From the NCBI RefSeq assembly GCF_014857905.1, contig NZ_JACYXE010000011.1:62001-126000 (forward strand): a stretch of DNA of 64,000 nucleotides, read 5' to 3'. The translations under genes and the position numbers were made by a program. This stretch comes from Agilicoccus flavus. GTDB taxonomy: Bacteria > Actinomycetota > Actinomycetes > Actinomycetales > Dermatophilaceae. This document shows positions 35,078 through 42,507 of the stretch, piece by piece. The notes under the pieces are model-generated. The model was not told the origin of the DNA. It made no database searches and was given only the letters and a program-made list of their open reading frames with translations. Every line of letters begins with the position of its first letter. The first letter of the stretch is position 1.

Positions 35078-35976
35078 CCCGCTACGAGCCCGCCGTCGAC
35101 CTCGACGCGATCGACGCCATCGACGTGCACGTCCACGTCGAGACCGACGAGCACGGGCACCTGTCCCTCGACGACGAGCTCATGGCCGCCTCGGCCGCCT
35201 ACTTCGCCTCGAGCGACAACCGCACGCCGACCGTGGAGTTCCTCGCCCAGCGCTACCGCGACGCGCGGATGGCCGCCGTCGTCTTCACCATCGACGCGCG
35301 CACGAGCATGGGCCGCGACCCGATCTCGAGCGAGGACATCGCCACCCGTTGCGCCGACCACGCCGACGTGCTCATCCCGTTCGGCTCGGTCGACCCGTGG
35401 CGCGGCCGGGCGGCGATCGAGCAGGCGCGCTCGCTCGTCACCGAGTACGGCGTCCGCGGCTTCAAGTTCCACCCGAGCGTGCAGGCGTTCGCGCCGAACG
35501 AGGAGCGCTTCGAGCCGCTGTGGGCGGCGATCGAGGAGCTCGGGGTGCCGGCGCTGTTCCACACCGGCCAGAACGGCATCGGCGCGGGCCTGCCCGGCGG
35601 GCGCGGCATCAAGCTGCGCTACTCCGACCCGCTGCTGCTCGACGACGTCGCCGCCGACCATCCCGGGCTGACCGTCATCCTCGCCCACCCCTCGGTGCCG
35701 TGGCAGGCGCAGGCGATTTCGATGGCCACGCACAAGGCCAACGTGTTCATCGACCTGTCGGGCTGGTCGCCGAAGTACTTCCCGCCGGAGCTCGTCCGGG
35801 CCGCCGGCGGCCGGCTGCGCGACAAGGTGCTCTTCGGCTCCGACTACCCGCTCATCACCCCCGAGCGGTGGATGGCCGACTTCGCGACCCTCGGCATCAC
35901 GGAGGACCGCGTGCCCGGGATCGTCAAGGGCAACGCCGCCCGCGTGCTCGGCCTGGGGAGCGGGAACGGGTCATGA
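35074..35976 (+). CDS. couO: Aryl-beta-ketoacyl-CoA hydrolase (CouO-like amidohydrolase)
   Basis: 300 aa amidohydrolase-2 TIM barrel. Metal-site residues seen: His19 and His21 (DVHVHVE), His163 (LFHTG), His205 (LAHPS) and Asp257 (FGSDYP). Asp257 has the same number as the metal ligand reported as essential in R. jostii CouO. That enzyme cleaves 4-hydroxyphenyl-beta-ketoacyl-CoA, replacing thiolase and thioesterase. Expected products are the hydroxybenzoate (vanillate from ferulate) and acetyl-CoA. GAAGGAGCC lies inside the end of couL, and the genes overlap by 4 bp. Confidence 0.88.
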   Translation: MTRYEPAVDLDAIDAIDVHVHVETDEHGHLSLDDELMAASAAYFASSDNRTPTVEFLAQRYRDARMAAVVFTIDARTSMGRDPISSEDIATRCADHADVLIPFGSVDPWRGRAAIEQARSLVTEYGVRGFKFHPSVQAFAPNEERFEPLWAAIEELGVPALFHTGQNGIGAGLPGGRGIKLRYSDPLLLDDVAADHPGLTVILAHPSVPWQAQAISMATHKANVFIDLSGWSPKYFPPELVRAAGGRLRDKVLFGSDYPLITPERWMADFATLGITEDRVPGIVKGNAARVLGLGSGNGS

Positions 35977-37118
35977 GCCTCTTCCGGCTCGACGAGGACC
36001 ACGAGGCGCTGCGCGGGCTCGCTCGCGAGGTCGCCGCGGGCCGGCTCGCGCCGCGCGCCGCCCAGGTCGACGAGCTGGGCGAGTTCCCCGAGGCCTCGCT
36101 TGCGGCGCTCACCGCGGTCGGGCTGCACGCCATCGGCATCCCGGAGACCTACGGCGGCCAGGGCGGCGACCTGCTCGCCTCCGTCGTCGTCGCCGAGGAG
36201 GTGGCCCGCGCCTGCATGACGACCCAGCAGGTCAGCGGCGGCAACGAGCTGTTCGCCTGGCCGTTGCTGCTCGCCGCCTCGCCCGAGCTCGCGCGGCGCT
36301 ACCTGCCGCGCATCGCGAGCGGGCAGGCCCTCGGGGCCTTCGCGTTGTCCGAGCCCGAGGCCGGCAGCGACGTCGCGGCGATGACGACGCGGGCGACCCG
36401 GTGCGACGAGGGCTGGCGGCTCAAGGGCACGAAGCGATGGGTCACCAACGCCGGCCGCGCCGACCTCTACGTCGTCTTCGCGGTGACCGACCCCGACGCG
36501 GGCGGGCGCGGCATCTCGGCGTTCGTCGTCGAATCCGGTGACGCCGGGCTGTCCTTCGGCGCGCCGGAGAAGAAGATGGGGCTCAAGGGATCGCCGACCG
36601 CGGAGGTCTACCTCGAGGACGTGACGATCCCCGCCGACCGAATCATCGGGGAGCCGGGTCAGGGGCTCAAGCTCGCGCTGGGCACCCTCGACCGCACCCG
36701 CGCCGTCGTCGCCGGCCAGGCCGTCGGCGTCGCGCAGGCCGCGCTCGACCACGCCGTGGCCTACGCCAAGGAGCGGCGCCAGTTCGGCCGCCCGATCGCC
36801 GACTTCCAGGGCGTGCAGTTCATGCTCGCCGACATGGAGGTCAAGATCCGCGCGGCGCGGTTGCTCGCCTACGCGGCGGCGGAGGAGGCCGAGTCCGCCG
36901 GCCCCGACATGAGCCTGGCCGGAGCGGCGGCCAAGTGCTTCGCCTCCGACACGGCGATGGCCGTGACGACCGACGCCGTGCAGATCCTCGGCGGTGCCGG
37001 CTACACCCGGGACTTCCCCGTCGAGCGCCTCATGCGCGACGCCAAGATCACGCAGATCTACGAGGGCACGAACCAGATCCAGCGCGTGGTGATCGCGCGG
37101 GCGCTGCTGGCCCGCTGA
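35973..37118 (+). CDS. Acyl-CoA dehydrogenase
   Basis: 381 aa, three-domain acyl-CoA dehydrogenase fold. Motifs: FALSEPEAGSDVAAM (FAD/substrate loop), KRWVTNAGRADLYVVF, RRQFGRPIADFQGVQFMLADM, and the catalytic-base region IYEGTNQIQR with Glu. Cinnamoyl-CoA esters are already unsaturated, so this enzyme is not needed for them. It could bring in dihydro-hydroxycinnamates (aryl-propanoates) by forming the double bond before CouM acts. Last gene of the operon, coupled to couO by ATGA. Converges on the DUF3237-like gene. Confidence 0.88.
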   Translation: MSLFRLDEDHEALRGLAREVAAGRLAPRAAQVDELGEFPEASLAALTAVGLHAIGIPETYGGQGGDLLASVVVAEEVARACMTTQQVSGGNELFAWPLLLAASPELARRYLPRIASGQALGAFALSEPEAGSDVAAMTTRATRCDEGWRLKGTKRWVTNAGRADLYVVFAVTDPDAGGRGISAFVVESGDAGLSFGAPEKKMGLKGSPTAEVYLEDVTIPADRIIGEPGQGLKLALGTLDRTRAVVAGQAVGVAQAALDHAVAYAKERRQFGRPIADFQGVQFMLADMEVKIRAARLLAYAAAEEAESAGPDMSLAGAAAKCFASDTAMAVTTDAVQILGGAGYTRDFPVERLMRDAKITQIYEGTNQIQRVVIARALLAR

Positions 37119-37131
37119 GGCCCGATCCGCG

Positions 37132-37737
37132 TCAGACGAGGGCGTAGAACCGGATGAGCACCGCCGCGCGGTCGGGACGCAGCGAGGTGAGCGTGCCGAC
37201 GAAGCGGCGCCGGTTGATCCAGTCGTGCGGGCCGGTGGGGGCGGTCATCTCGATGGTCGAGCGGGCGTAGCGATCCGGGCCGTCGCCGTGGATGAGCACG
37301 TTGTTCAGCACCGAGATGTAGGCGCCGTCGTCGGTGCGCAGTTCGTACTGCGCGGACAGGAGGCGCACGCCGTCGGCGCGGACGAGCTGGCGGTCGGCGC
37401 CGCCCGGGACGACGGTGCCGGCGATGCGCGGCCCCGCGAAGCGGCCGCCGAGGATCGGCACGATCCGACGTTCTCCGAGAGGGCCGACCCCCATCGACTC
37501 CGCCTCGGCGACGTCGACGACAGCCGCGAACGCGAACTCCACCGCCGGGGCCGCGGCGGGGTGGGTGCGGACGAGGGCGTCGAACTCGGCCGGCGTCGGC
37601 GCGGGCGGGTGCCGCCGCGCGGCGTCGGTGGCTCCGGAGGCCGGGCGCGCGGCGCCTGCGCGTCCCGCGCCGGTGGCGACGGTCCCGAGGGCGGCGACGG
37701 CGGCGAGGCCACCGGTGAGTGCGGTGCGACGTTCCAT
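37132..37737 (-). CDS. Tat-exported DUF3237-like protein
   Basis: 201 aa. The N-terminus MERRTALTGGLAAVAALG has the twin-arginine RRxxLT pattern and an Ala-rich core ending near GRAGAA, so Tat export is likely. The mature part matches the DUF3237 beta-barrel pattern: VEFAFAAVVDVAEAESMGV, GPLGERRIVPILGGRFAGPRIAG, DDGAYISVLNNVLIHG and the C-terminal FVGTLTSLRPDRAAVLIRFYAL. No catalytic function is established for this family. A cou-type operator lies 35 bp upstream of the start, so it should belong to the hydroxycinnamate regulon. Confidence 0.75.
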   Translation of the reverse strand: MERRTALTGGLAAVAALGTVATGAGRAGAARPASGATDAARRHPPAPTPAEFDALVRTHPAAAPAVEFAFAAVVDVAEAESMGVGPLGERRIVPILGGRFAGPRIAGTVVPGGADRQLVRADGVRLLSAQYELRTDDGAYISVLNNVLIHGDGPDRYARSTIEMTAPTGPHDWINRRRFVGTLTSLRPDRAAVLIRFYALV

Positions 37738-37771
37738 GCCGGTCTCCTTCGTCGGCCCGTCCCGCGGATCG

Positions 37772-37782
37772 CAGGATTCCTG
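37772..37782. promoter_or_regulatory. Cou-type operator, site 3
   Basis: CAGGATTCCTG, identical to sites 1 and 2, 35 bp upstream of the DUF3237-like gene (- strand). Confidence 0.68.
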
Positions 37783-37864
37783 AAACTACTGTGAGGGGGC
37801 CTGGCGCACAAGGGCTTCCCGCAGTCCGGGCGGCGTTTACACGGGTCGGGGCGGCGGCCAGGAT

Positions 37865-37875
37865 AAGGATTCCTG
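37865..37875. promoter_or_regulatory. Cou-type operator, site 4
   Basis: AAGGATTCCTG, one base from the consensus, in the context ATAAGGATTCCTGTCAT. It lies 49 bp upstream of the secreted hydrolase gene. With site 3 it serves the divergent pair. Confidence 0.6.
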
Positions 37876-37923
37876 TCATCACCCCCGCCCCGATCCACTC
37901 CGCCTCACCGTCGAGGAGACCCC

Positions 37924-39339
37924 ATGGCCCCCGCGCTCCGCACCGCCGTCATCGGCGCCGCCGTCACCGCCCTCGTCGCGGCGACCGCCGCGCTGCCTGC
38001 CCACGCCGCGACGGGGGGTGGCGGCGATGTGCGTGCCGCCGCCGCCGGGGAGCCGCGCCACCTTCAGGGCCGGCTCGCGAACGGCGCGGCGTGGGCGATC
38101 GACGTCCCCGCGGACTGGAACGGCGACCTCGTCCTGTTCAGCCACGGGTACCGCGGCGGCCCGGACAACCCGGTGCGGGACGTGAACTTCACGCCGACCT
38201 CGCAGGCCATGCAGGACCGCGGCTACGCGGTCGCGCAGTCGTCCTACGCCCGGCTCGGGTGGGCGTTGGGGACCGCGGTCGAGGACCAGCTCGGCACCTT
38301 GGCCGCGTTCCGGGACGAGGTCGGCGCGCCGCGACGCACCATCGCCCTGGGCCGGTCCATGGGCGGGCTCGTGAGCAGCCTCATCGCGGAGCGGCCCGGG
38401 TCGGGGGTCGACGCCGCGGTCTCGACGTGCGGCCTGCTCGGCGGGGGGCTCAACCTCAACAACTACCAGCTCGACGGCGCCCAGGCGGTGGCGTCGCTGC
38501 TGCTCCCCGGTGAGGACGTCCGGCTGACCAAATTCTCCTCCACACAGGAGGCCGCGGCGAACGCCGACCGTCTCGTCGCCGCCGTGAAGCGGGCGCAGAC
38601 CAGCCCGCAGGGGCGGGCCCGGATCTCGCTCGCCGCCGCCCTCATGAACATGCCGACGTGGTCGACCGACGTCTCGGCGAAGCCGCCCACCGACCCGGCG
38701 ACGATCGAGCGCGCCGAGTACGACTACCTCGTGGGGACGCTCACGCTCGTCATGACCCGGCGGGTCGACATCCAGAACGTCGCGGGCGGAGACAGCAGTT
38801 GGAACGCGGGCGTCGACTGCGCCGCGATGTTCGCCCGCAGTGCCCGGCGCGACGACGTGGCGTCGCTGTACCGCGAGGCGGGCCTCGACCTGCGCGGCGA
38901 CCTCGCCACCATCACCCGCGACGCCCGCGTCACCGCCGACCCGCAGGCGGTGGCCTGGCTGGCGCGCACCTCGCACCCCACGGGCGCCCTGCGCATCCCG
39001 GTGCTGACGATGCACACCCTCGCCGACCCGGCCGCCCCCGTGGAGTACGTCGCGAACTACCGGAACAAGGTGCGCGCCGCCGGCGCCGGTGCGCTGCTGC
39101 GCGAGGCGTACGTCGAGCGCACGGGCCACTGCACGTTCACGGTCGCCGAGAACATCGCCGCGCTCGGGGCCGTGCAGCACCGCCTCGACACGGGCCGCTG
39201 GGGCAAGGCCGCCCAGCCCCGCGTGCTCCGGCGGGCGGCCGAGCGCACCGGCCTCGGGGAGGCGGCCTTCGTCGCGCACCGCCCGGCCCCGTTCGTCAAC
39301 GACCGCATCGACCGCCGCGCCCGCCCCGTCGTCCCCTGA
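37924..39339 (+). CDS. Secreted alpha/beta hydrolase, candidate hydroxycinnamoyl (feruloyl) esterase
   Basis: 471 aa. A Sec signal peptide ends at LPAHAA (about residue 28). The fold shows an oxyanion-side LVLFSHGYRGG, the nucleophile elbow GRSMGG (Ser near residue 142), and a late His in ERTGHCTFT. No cell-wall or starch-binding module is visible. The gene carries a cou-type operator upstream, so induction by hydroxycinnamates is expected. A role in releasing ferulate or p-coumarate from plant polymer esters would explain this. It does not match the classic tannase/FaeB family that I know, so the activity is inference from regulation. The start ATG follows GAGGAGACCCC. Confidence 0.65.
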   Translation: MAPALRTAVIGAAVTALVAATAALPAHAATGGGGDVRAAAAGEPRHLQGRLANGAAWAIDVPADWNGDLVLFSHGYRGGPDNPVRDVNFTPTSQAMQDRGYAVAQSSYARLGWALGTAVEDQLGTLAAFRDEVGAPRRTIALGRSMGGLVSSLIAERPGSGVDAAVSTCGLLGGGLNLNNYQLDGAQAVASLLLPGEDVRLTKFSSTQEAAANADRLVAAVKRAQTSPQGRARISLAAALMNMPTWSTDVSAKPPTDPATIERAEYDYLVGTLTLVMTRRVDIQNVAGGDSSWNAGVDCAAMFARSARRDDVASLYREAGLDLRGDLATITRDARVTADPQAVAWLARTSHPTGALRIPVLTMHTLADPAAPVEYVANYRNKVRAAGAGALLREAYVERTGHCTFTVAENIAALGAVQHRLDTGRWGKAAQPRVLRRAAERTGLGEAAFVAHRPAPFVNDRIDRRARPVVP

Positions 39340-39577
39340 GTGGGGTCATCCGGCAGCGGCCTACATACGCCGGCCTCCCCGTGCCGGCCCGGGACGGCGC
39401 GCCCACCGGGAAGGTCACCGGTCGGCCCGGGAGCCTCGCGATCTCGACGCGCGGCCAGGACGCTCGGCGATCGCGCTCACACGTCACTCGATGAGTTCGA
39501 CGATGTCGTGTGCCGCGTGGCCCCGGCGCAACCGAGGGTGAGGCTCTGCCCGGTCGCCCACTCGGAGAGCCGCGGGC

Positions 39578-40618
39578 TCACGTCACCTCGATCGTCACCA
39601 CGGCGGGCTCGGAGGGTGGGGTCGGCGGGGCGTCGACGTCGCCGATCCGCGGGGTGTCGGCGGCGACGGCGCGGGAGACGCAGGCGCACAGGCGGGAGTC
39701 CTGCGCCTTCTCGTCGGCGGAGAGGAAGACGTCCCGGTGGTCGAGGCGGCCGTCGAGGTCGAGCACCGCTACCTGGCACAGGCCGCACTCGCCCTTGCGG
39801 CAGTCGAACATCATCTCGACGCCGGCGGCCTCGAGGGCCTCGAGCATCGTCGAGTTCGCGTCGACGCGGGTCTGCACCCCCAGGCGCGGGATGCGCACGA
39901 TGAAGTCCTGCGGGGCCCAGGCCCCCGAGTTGCCGAACGTCTCGAAGCGCAGGTTCGTCGCCGGCAGGCCACGGTTCTCCCAGCCGCGACGCACCGCGTC
40001 CATGAGGCGGATCGGCCCGCACAGGTACAGCTCGGTCGCCGCGGCCCGCGGGTCGGCGGCGATCGAGTCGAGCAGGGCGTCGACGTCGAGGCCGGTGCCC
40101 TCGTCGTCGACGTGCGCGCTCAGCCGGTCGCCGTGCGCGAGCGCGAGGGCGTCGAGGTAGGCCATCGCCGGACGGGTCCGGCCGACGTAGACGAGCTCGT
40201 AGTCGGCCCGCCGAGCGGCCAGGGTGCGTGCCATCCCCGCCACCGCGGTGATGCCGATGCCGCCCGCGAGCAGCACGTACCGCGCCGCGCCGACGCCGAG
40301 CGGGAAGTTCTGCAGCGGCTGGGTCGCCCGCAGGACCGCCCCCGGCGCGAGCGCGTGCATCGCGGCCGACCCGCCCCGGCTCGTCGCGGACAGGTGCACC
40401 GACAGGGCGAGCTCCCGCCCGTCGTCGGAGGCGTCGACCACGGAGTAGGAGCGGGTGAGCACCCCCTCGCCCGACGGGATCTCGACGTCGACGTGCGCGC
40501 CGGCCCGCGCCGGTTGCGGCGCGTCGTACCGCAGCACGACCCGGCGGATGCGGTCGGCGACGTCGCGGGTGTCGACGACGGTGACGTCCTGCCAGCGCGG
40601 GGTGTGGTCCGCCGCCAT
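39578..40618 (-). CDS. vanB: Vanillate O-demethylase reductase (VanB-like)
   Basis: 346 aa, class IA oxygenase reductase with FMN/NAD(P)H and ferredoxin domains. RSYS (56-59) is the flavin motif, GGIGIT (119-124) and CGP (200-202) bind the nucleotide. The C-terminal plant-type ferredoxin has Cys273, Cys278, Cys281 and Cys311 (DCRKGECGLC and LCACVS). It passes electrons from NAD(P)H to the Rieske oxygenase encoded just upstream, 1 bp away. The N-terminal order flavin, NAD, then ferredoxin is normal for VanB. Confidence 0.9.
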   Translation of the reverse strand: MAADHTPRWQDVTVVDTRDVADRIRRVVLRYDAPQPARAGAHVDVEIPSGEGVLTRSYSVVDASDDGRELALSVHLSATSRGGSAAMHALAPGAVLRATQPLQNFPLGVGAARYVLLAGGIGITAVAGMARTLAARRADYELVYVGRTRPAMAYLDALALAHGDRLSAHVDDEGTGLDVDALLDSIAADPRAAATELYLCGPIRLMDAVRRGWENRGLPATNLRFETFGNSGAWAPQDFIVRIPRLGVQTRVDANSTMLEALEAAGVEMMFDCRKGECGLCQVAVLDLDGRLDHRDVFLSADEKAQDSRLCACVSRAVAADTPRIGDVDAPPTPPSEPAVVTIEVT

Positions 40619-40619
40619 G

Positions 40620-41741
40620 TCAGGCGCGCCCCTCGGCCGCCATCATCCGCTCGAGGATGCGCCGGGCCCACATGCCGCCCATGTCGATGTTGAGGCTGTA
40701 GAACTCGTGCCCCGGGTTGGCGTCGATCGCCTCCTGCTGGGCGATGAGCATCTCCTCGTCCTCGCCGAAGACGCCGTGCACACCCTCGCGGAGCTGGGTC
40801 GTGATGAGCTGGGAATCGAGCCGGTAGTTGCGCATGAACGCCCAGAAGTAGTGGCTCGTGCGGTCGGTCTCCGGGGTCATCGTGTTCATGACGTACCCGT
40901 TGACACCCTGGCTGCGGTCGCCTTCCGGGGCGCCGGTGCCGGCCTTGGCGACGCCCACGTCGATGCAGATCGTCGACGGCGCCTCGAAGTGGATGATCTG
41001 CCAGCGGTCGACCTTGCCCGAGAAGCCGGGGAACTTGTCGCGCATGTTCTTCAGCCAGAACGGCGGCGGGTCGATGTCGCGCATCCACCGCGTGACGGTG
41101 ACGGTGCGCTCGTCGTGGATCGTCTCGAAGCTCGCCTCGCTCAGCTCCTCCTGCCCGATGGAGCTGGAGTGGACGAACTCCTCGTGGGTCAGGTCCATGA
41201 GGTTGTCGATGATGAGCTGGTAGTTGCACCCGGCGTCGATCGTCCGGCCGTCGCCGGCCCACTCGGGGCTGCTCATCTGGTGCATGTCGGGGATCGTCGC
41301 GGGGTCGGCGAGGTCGGGGTCGCCGAGCCACACCCAGACGTAGCGGTACCGCTCGACGGCCGGGTAGGCCGGGACGGTCGCGCTCGGGTTGAGGGTCTGC
41401 TGCGCCGGCATGTGCGTGCATCGCCCGGCCGCGTTGTAGCGCATGCCGTGGTACGGGCACTGGATCTCCTCGTCGCCGACGAGCCGGCCCTTGCTCAGCG
41501 GCGCGAGGCGGTGCCAGCACGCGTCGGCGAGGGCGGCGATCCGGCCGTCGCCCGTGCGGTAGAGCGCGAGCGGCCGGTCGCAGACGCGGCGGGCGAGGAT
41601 GCCCCGCGAGGTGACCTCGTGGTCCCAGGCCGCCACGTACCAGGCGTTGAGCGGGTAACCGAAGATCTTCGCGGTCGTGCGCGGGCCGGGAGCGGGCGCC
41701 GGGGCGCTCGCCTGTGCCGGGCGCGGTGCGGTCATCGTCAT
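40620..41741 (-). CDS. vanA: Vanillate O-demethylase oxygenase (VanA-like Rieske oxygenase)
   Basis: 373 aa. Rieske [2Fe-2S] ligands are Cys75/His77 (CWH) and Cys95/His98 (CPYH). The mononuclear iron site shows Asp183, His186 and His191 in DLTHEEFVH, and the segment HSSSIGQ that follows is characteristic of vanillate demethylases. It removes the methyl group of vanillate as formaldehyde, giving protocatechuate. The first ~20 residues are Ala/Pro-rich. GAAGGAG precedes the ATG at 41741. Operon with vanB; divergent from the PadR gene. It is the natural next step after CouO when ferulate is the substrate. Confidence 0.9.
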   Translation of the reverse strand: MTMTAPRPAQASAPAPAPGPRTTAKIFGYPLNAWYVAAWDHEVTSRGILARRVCDRPLALYRTGDGRIAALADACWHRLAPLSKGRLVGDEEIQCPYHGMRYNAAGRCTHMPAQQTLNPSATVPAYPAVERYRYVWVWLGDPDLADPATIPDMHQMSSPEWAGDGRTIDAGCNYQLIIDNLMDLTHEEFVHSSSIGQEELSEASFETIHDERTVTVTRWMRDIDPPPFWLKNMRDKFPGFSGKVDRWQIIHFEAPSTICIDVGVAKAGTGAPEGDRSQGVNGYVMNTMTPETDRTSHYFWAFMRNYRLDSQLITTQLREGVHGVFGEDEEMLIAQQEAIDANPGHEFYSLNIDMGGMWARRILERMMAAEGRA

Positions 41742-41799
41742 GGGGGACTCCTTCGTCGCCGGATGCCTGGACGCGGCGGGTCGCCTGCCGGCGTCGCCA

Positions 41800-41815
41800 C
41801 TATCTATGGAGATAG
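41800..41815. promoter_or_regulatory. Candidate PadR/VanR operator
   Basis: CTATCT-ATGG-AGATAG has perfect 6-bp arms in an AT-rich island unlike its surroundings, in the 151-bp region between vanA (59 bp away) and the PadR gene (78 bp away). Nearby at 41856-41875 the 10-mer CCGACAAGAC is repeated twice in tandem. Confidence 0.65.
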
Positions 41816-41892
41816 GTATTTCGTCCTCCGTCAGACTAGCGACGCCCGCCCTGATCCGACAAGACCCGACAAGACCCACGAAGGAGGCGCCG

Positions 41893-42486
41893 ATGAGCCT
41901 GCGGTACGCCCTCATCGCCCTGCTCACGGGGGCGCCGATGACGGGATACGAGGTCTCGAAGCGGTTCGGCGCGTCCGTCGGCCACGTCTGGCACGCCCCC
42001 GACAGCCAGATCTACCCGGAGCTGCGCCGGATGGAGGCCGACGGCCTCCTGCGGGGCACGCCCGTGCCGTGGGGGGCCAGCGGGACGAAGACCCGCTACG
42101 ACGTGACCCCCGCCGGGACCGAGGCCTTCGCGGAGTGGATCGAGGCGCCGCACCGCCCGGCGCCGATCCGCGACCCCGCCTACCTGCGCGCGGCCTACCT
42201 CGACCGCGCCGCCCCGGAGGCGGCCCGGGCGCAGCTGCGCGAGCTGCGCGCCTTCCACGCCGAGCAGCTCGCCGTGCTCGAGGCGACGCGGGCCTCACTG
42301 CTCGACCTGACCCACCCCGTCCTCGCGGCGCGCCTGTCCCGCCTGCCGGAGGAGAGCTGGGGGCGCGTCGTCGCGTTCCGCGTCTACGCCTACGACGGGA
42401 TGATCGCCCGCGAGCGCGCGATGCTCGACTGGGTCGAGGCGGGGTTCGACGTCGTCGCCGCCCACGACCCGGCCGCAGCGACGTAG
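41893..42486 (+). CDS. vanR: PadR-family regulator (VanR-like)
   Basis: 197 aa. PadR winged HTH: LRYALIALLTGAPMTGYEVSKRF, WHAPDSQIYPELRRMEADGLL, and a wing around GTKTRYDVTPAG. The C-terminal half (from ~100) is the helical Vir_act_alpha_C dimerisation domain. In Corynebacterium glutamicum the vanillate operon is controlled by a PadR-type VanR. This gene is divergent from vanAB with a palindrome between. AAGGAGGCGCCG precedes the ATG. Vanillate as inducer is inference. Confidence 0.85.
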   Translation: MSLRYALIALLTGAPMTGYEVSKRFGASVGHVWHAPDSQIYPELRRMEADGLLRGTPVPWGASGTKTRYDVTPAGTEAFAEWIEAPHRPAPIRDPAYLRAAYLDRAAPEAARAQLRELRAFHAEQLAVLEATRASLLDLTHPVLAARLSRLPEESWGRVVAFRVYAYDGMIARERAMLDWVEAGFDVVAAHDPAAAT

Positions 42487-42507
42487 CCGCCCCGGCTGCG
42501 CCGACGC

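Noticed and set aside
31879-35976. A 1365-codon + frame across the cou operon
   Set aside because: Only its final part is the genuine couO reading frame. The upstream part overlaps three well-supported genes in another frame and is Arg/Pro-rich shadow sequence.
39340-39577. Possible remnant gene between the esterase and vanB
   Set aside because: One short - strand stretch reads like a protein end (HDIVELIE then stop) but has no supported upstream frame or family. No credible gene is present in these 238 bp.
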